64,000 nt of DNA. Source: Hippophae tibetana (Eukaryota; Streptophyta; Magnoliopsida; Rosales; Elaeagnaceae). Positions 60,801 through 64,000 of this stretch are shown here, one piece after another. The DNA lies in contig CM072801.1 of the NCBI GenBank assembly GCA_037013495.1, forward strand, positions 11,890,501-11,954,500. Direction: 5' to 3'. Below the pieces are notes generated by a model. The model was not told where the DNA came from and ran no database searches. It saw only the letters and a program-made list of their open reading frames with translations. Position 1 is the stretch's first letter, and every line of letters starts with the position of its first letter. A program made the position numbers and the translations under genes.

Positions 60801-61443
60801 TATCGCATTGATTCTGAGGCCACTCCGACTATGCTAAACTGCCTCATGTACAAGCTCTCATATTATAGGTATGTTTTCTCTAGAGTTGATTGTTTGTCTA
60901 GTGTCTGCTTCATAATCTGATGTCTTTTAAATCTAGTTGATTTTTATTGATTTAGTATTTTCTTTCATACTCAGGTTTGTGGAGACAGATGGTAAAGGTT
61001 TTGATAAAGTAAGACAAACAGAAATCGGAAAGAAATATTTCAAATTGACCCATTTTGAAGAGGTATGACTCAACCTTCCTATCGTTGTTCGTCATTTGTA
61101 ACCAAATACAATACATTCCTAACAAAATCTGAGGGATCATTTTTTTAAAACCATATTAGAACCCCTTTTTATGTTGTTTGGTGTTTTGATATAATATAGG
61201 TTTTCACAACTCACCATTGGATGGTTCGGATATACAAACTTAAACCGCAAAAGAACCGGATTCGAGGAAAGTCTAAGAAATCCAAATTGGTATGCATACA
61301 TTTTCTCTCCCAGTATACTATCGATTGCATGTTTGATTTGAGGTCCCTCAATAAAACGATTGTTGTTGTTCTGGCAATTGCAGAAAACTAGCTCAACCAG
61401 TACTAAAAGAAGCAGAGGAACGAAGCAAAATCCATGGCACTGA
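51832..61443 (+). CDS. STT3A: Oligosaccharyltransferase catalytic subunit STT3A
   Basis: Transfers the lipid-linked glycan to Asn-X-Ser/Thr in the ER. Exons: 51832-51948, 52791-52853, 53018-53073, 53181-53252, 53504-53609, 53686-53736, 54406-54501, 54702-54761, 54836-54949, 55792-55878, 57861-57964, 58142-58237, 58608-58728, 58821-58901, 58992-59123, 59218-59442, 59859-60002, 60289-60475, 60556-60653, 60789-60868, 60975-61062, 61200-61289, 61384-61443. Every phase agrees, giving 775 aa. Seen: the lumenal acidic motif HEFDPYF (Asp51), SYDNEA (Asp169, Glu171), SVSE (353-356), WWDYG (579-583), many membrane segments, and a charged insert ([12 protein letters not shown]) in exon 16 that favours STT3A. 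Exon 16 uses the AAG acceptor at 59217; the CAG four bases on would shift the frame. Intron 10 carries a Copia element. Confidence 0.97.
56230..56383 (+). repeat. Copia 5' LTR (154 bp)
   Basis: Begins TGTTAGAGATG and ends TTTTACA; a TATAAATATG box-like stretch lies near 56330. Paired with 57504-57657. Confidence 0.9.
56384..57403 (+). pseudogene. Copia RT-RNase H remnant
   Basis: Begins in RT ([16 protein letters not shown]), has an early stop at 56511-56513, and continues with [13 protein letters not shown] and [15 protein letters not shown]. The frame then shifts at about 56690, and the C-terminal part ([40 protein letters not shown]) is interrupted by a TAG at 57128-57130 before [20 protein letters not shown] of RNase H. 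All expected landmarks are in order but the frame is broken. Confidence 0.9.
57504..57657 (+). repeat. Copia 3' LTR (154 bp)
   Basis: Same length as the left LTR but begins TATTAGAG, so the terminal TG is mutated. It is followed by the AATAG target duplication. Confidence 0.9.
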
Positions 61444-62429
61444 TCTGAAGGCAAATATTCCTCCAAAACCTTAACAGAGAAACTTTCATAGTCACCTGTT
61501 GTAATTTACAAATATGGAACTCCTTTAGAGTGGTGAGGCACAAGTCAAACCTGTCATTTTCTTGCTGAGATGCTATGAATGAATGAAAAATTTTGCAGGC
61601 TCATCCCATAACTTGTGTATGATATCATTGTTAGTGTTAAGTAGGAATGATTAACTCATACAATTTTGGATGTTAGGCTCAGGCATTGAGTGGACATATA
61701 TGCACTCTGAATGACGCTTCAATCACAGCTTCTACCCCAAATCTTGTCATTTGATAGGTCTGACTTCATTTGTTTTTTCTTGAACCTATTTAAGTTTTCG
61801 TACAGAATTCTAAATTTCAGCTTTTGGATGATTTGATCTATAATTACTCATTAGTGCTTAAGGCTCAAAAAGCACATGTTTGGAAAATGTTAGAAATATT
61901 TTTTATTGACATTTTAACTATTTTGTGATACATTCAAATCTACTTATTTTAAAAATGAGTATTTATTTATCTTATAAGCATAAATAGTATTTCTCAAACT
62001 TCGAAAATCACTTTTGACCTTGTATTAAATCTAATAGTTAAAGAGAAGAATGTATGCCAAGAGCAAATCTCTCCAATAATAAATATAATAAAGTTAATAC
62101 AACTGGCTCAAATCTTTTTACAAGGCTGTTTAAAACAAATCCTTTAGACATTTTTGGCGGGAAAAAGGCAGTATATTTCGTGTCACCAAAACGAATAATG
62201 TTCTGTATTTATCAGTTCTTGCTCTGTCAAACCATCCTATAGACCTTTTAACGTTTTTCAACAAATGCATCCATATATTGTGGTATGGAAGGATACATAA
62301 TTCAGCATTCGTGGCAATGAAGCAACTCAGCGCTCTTCAATTTCCTTAGCTAATCAAAACCAAGCGTCCACAGAATTTTAGTTAGCCAATAGATGGTTTA
62401 CCAATATTTTAACACCCAGGATTGTTACG
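61444..62429. other. 3' flanks of the convergent STT3A and PATROL1-like genes
   Basis: Holds the STT3A 3' UTR (probably to about 61600) and the 3' UTR of the following gene. No other gene was recognised. Confidence 0.55.
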
Positions 62430-63542
62430 TTACACTTTCTTAGGCAAGTTGAAAGTCTTCTTGAGAAACTTTGCAGCAGCCTCATCATTCCGATGACACA
62501 AAACTCGGACAAGTGTGTTTGGTTCATTTGGATTCCAATTTCCTGTAGTTGGAGGCAACGGAAGTCGTGATTTAGCAAATGGGACACTGTTCCCCACGGT
62601 TAAACGCTTGAATTGTTCTATAAGATTCATTGTATCAATATGAAACAAGGAAAGAACATTCTTAACAGTAGACGAAAACTTTTCAATTAAATCAAATGGT
62701 AATCCATCCCCATTGGACCAAAACAGATCCTTGAGAAATTTGAAGTCTTCCTCTATAATTATAGAATCTTGCCGAGTGAAAGAACGAGAAGGACCTCCAG
62801 CAAGCAAAACTAGCAGAAAACCATCAAAAGATGCTTTCATCACATCGGTTATAACACGAGTTCGAGCCCTGTCATGCACTGTTGATGAAATAATCTCCAA
62901 GTATTTCTCAAGCTCCTGAAGGAAAGGCTCAACCCTAGAGGATGAAACACCACCTATGTAGAGTCCATCCCAAAGAACATGACTTGCATCATGAAAGATG
63001 ATCTTGTATGCTGTTGCTTCACATAGTTGCTGGATACCTTCCCCACAAGCTGTTGCAGAAAGCTCAAACGTTTTCACCTTCACATTTGCTTGATTGGGTT
63101 CCAAGTTTACTAGATGAGCAACAATCCTATTTTCCAATACTCCCATCTCCAATCGAATAAGCTGCAAAGTATTAATGCGAACACAAAGTTGGGGTATCCC
63201 AAAAGAGTTATTTCTATGGGTAGTCCCAACTTGTGATTTCCTTCTCTGAACTATTTGACTTTTATCCTTGTTCTTGAATGCACCAGGAAAATTTGATCCT
63301 GTTGAACATCTTGTCAAAGAAGGCAATGTAGGAATGAAATTACTTGGGGAACCACAACCAGCCTTGGCCTTCAAGATATAATGTTGGAGACATGTGTCAA
63401 GACTAATGATCAATTCAGGAAGCAAGATTGAATGCACAGGAACAGGCAACATAAAAAATGCTTCCAAAGTTTCATCTACAATGCGTAGAACATCAACGGC
63501 AGATGGAGCAAAATGTTCTTTGTTTATCCGTGGATTCCATAC
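62430..63542 (-). CDS. PATROL1: PATROL1-like protein (MUN domain / DUF810), last exon only
   Basis: Final exon of a plant Munc13-like MUN-domain protein. In Arabidopsis PATROL1 controls delivery of the plasma-membrane H+-ATPase to the cell surface. The exon starts after a TTAG acceptor at 63542 (VWNPRINKEHFAPSAVDVLR), runs 370 codons in phase 0 and ends LKKTFNLPKKV. Seen: conserved MUN C-terminal blocks FLLVLLAGGPSRSF, EDFKFLKDLFWSNGDGLP and RVLCHRNDEAAAKFLKK. Upstream exons lie beyond the right edge. The choice of PATROL1 over other DUF810 members rests on the C-terminal sequence. Confidence 0.9.
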   Translation of the reverse strand, partial: VWNPRINKEHFAPSAVDVLRIVDETLEAFFMLPVPVHSILLPELIISLDTCLQHYILKAKAGCGSPSNFIPTLPSLTRCSTGSNFPGAFKNKDKSQIVQRRKSQVGTTHRNNSFGIPQLCVRINTLQLIRLEMGVLENRIVAHLVNLEPNQANVKVKTFELSATACGEGIQQLCEATAYKIIFHDASHVLWDGLYIGGVSSSRVEPFLQELEKYLEIISSTVHDRARTRVITDVMKASFDGFLLVLLAGGPSRSFTRQDSIIIEEDFKFLKDLFWSNGDGLPFDLIEKFSSTVKNVLSLFHIDTMNLIEQFKRLTVGNSVPFAKSRLPLPPTTGNWNPNEPNTLVRVLCHRNDEAAAKFLKKTFNLPKKV

Positions 63543-64000
63543 CTAACAAAAAGAGGTTTACAAAGTTAGACCATGAGAAACTAATGAAAAATACATTCCA
63601 AAATCTTTTCATGCTCATCAAGAGGTTATTGCATGAGATGACTCTCCTTCACGGGATCCTTTCATTTTGGACCATCAACACTATTATTGAACATGTGTTC
63701 AAATTAAGATTTTATTTTTGAAGATATATTAAGTTTTGAGCTTGAATTGATTGTGATTAAAAATAGAAAGCAATGGACAAGGGGTCAAAAACGAAAACTA
63801 CCCAAAATAATGTTACATTCATCTATTGAAAGACTAGTATTAGGAGGTCATATTAGTGTTTGAGTTTGGTCGAAAGCAAAAATTTACTCTTTTTTTAAGA
63901 AAATAACTTGTAATTTTATGAAAAAGTGGAATAAAATACCCTCAGCTCCTTTATTGAAAATCAAATCTTATACTTGAACAATTATTTTCCTATAAACACT
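63543..64000 (-). other. Intron of the PATROL1-like gene
   Basis: AT-rich sequence 5' of the last exon. No coding match was found up to the window edge, so it is most likely intron. Confidence 0.55.

Overview
The window is nuclear DNA from a dicot-type flowering plant. It is very AT-rich, its genes have many short introns, and its transposable elements are typical plant families (Athila-type Ty3/Gypsy, Ty1/Copia, endogenous caulimovirid). The species cannot be named from sequence alone. No RNA genes, CRISPR arrays or prokaryotic features were seen.

Left part, 1-15.4 kb, minus strand: an RNA-dependent RNA polymerase of the RDR3/4/5 (gamma, DFDGD) clade. Sixteen exons could be traced by splice sites and codon phase, and the 3' end runs off the left edge. 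Exon 13 lacks one base, so this allele is either frameshifted or carries a sequence error. Intron 3 is swollen by a degenerate second copy of exon 3, a broken Copia element and a caulimovirid movement-protein fragment. Upstream, about 16.6-22.95 kb, lies a heavily decayed caulimovirid copy (MP, CP, PR, RT and RNase H in order, minus strand).

Middle, 23.3-34.3 kb: one complete-looking Athila-type LTR element of 10,977 bp on the minus strand. It has a GCTGA target duplication, TGATGAG/CTCATCA ends, a tRNA-Asp primer site and a polypurine tract. It is unusual in carrying two different gag genes in tandem followed by PR-RT, and in lacking recognisable RNase H and integrase. 34.3-38.4 kb is AT-rich intergenic DNA.

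Right part: four housekeeping genes. Golgin candidate 1 (golgin-84 homologue; 21 exons, 704 aa, minus, 38.46-45.87 kb); the SNW/SKIP splicing and transcription cofactor (intronless 605-aa CDS with a 5'-UTR intron, minus, 47.9-50.3 kb); STT3A, the catalytic subunit of oligosaccharyltransferase (23 exons, 775 aa, plus, 51.8-61.4 kb), whose intron 10 holds a small internally deleted Copia element with its own target duplication; and the 3' exon of a PATROL1-like MUN-domain protein (minus, from 62.4 kb, continuing off the right edge). SKIP and STT3A are divergent; STT3A and the PATROL1-like gene are convergent. These neighbours serve different processes (Golgi structure, splicing, ER N-glycosylation, vesicle delivery) and share no evident pathway.
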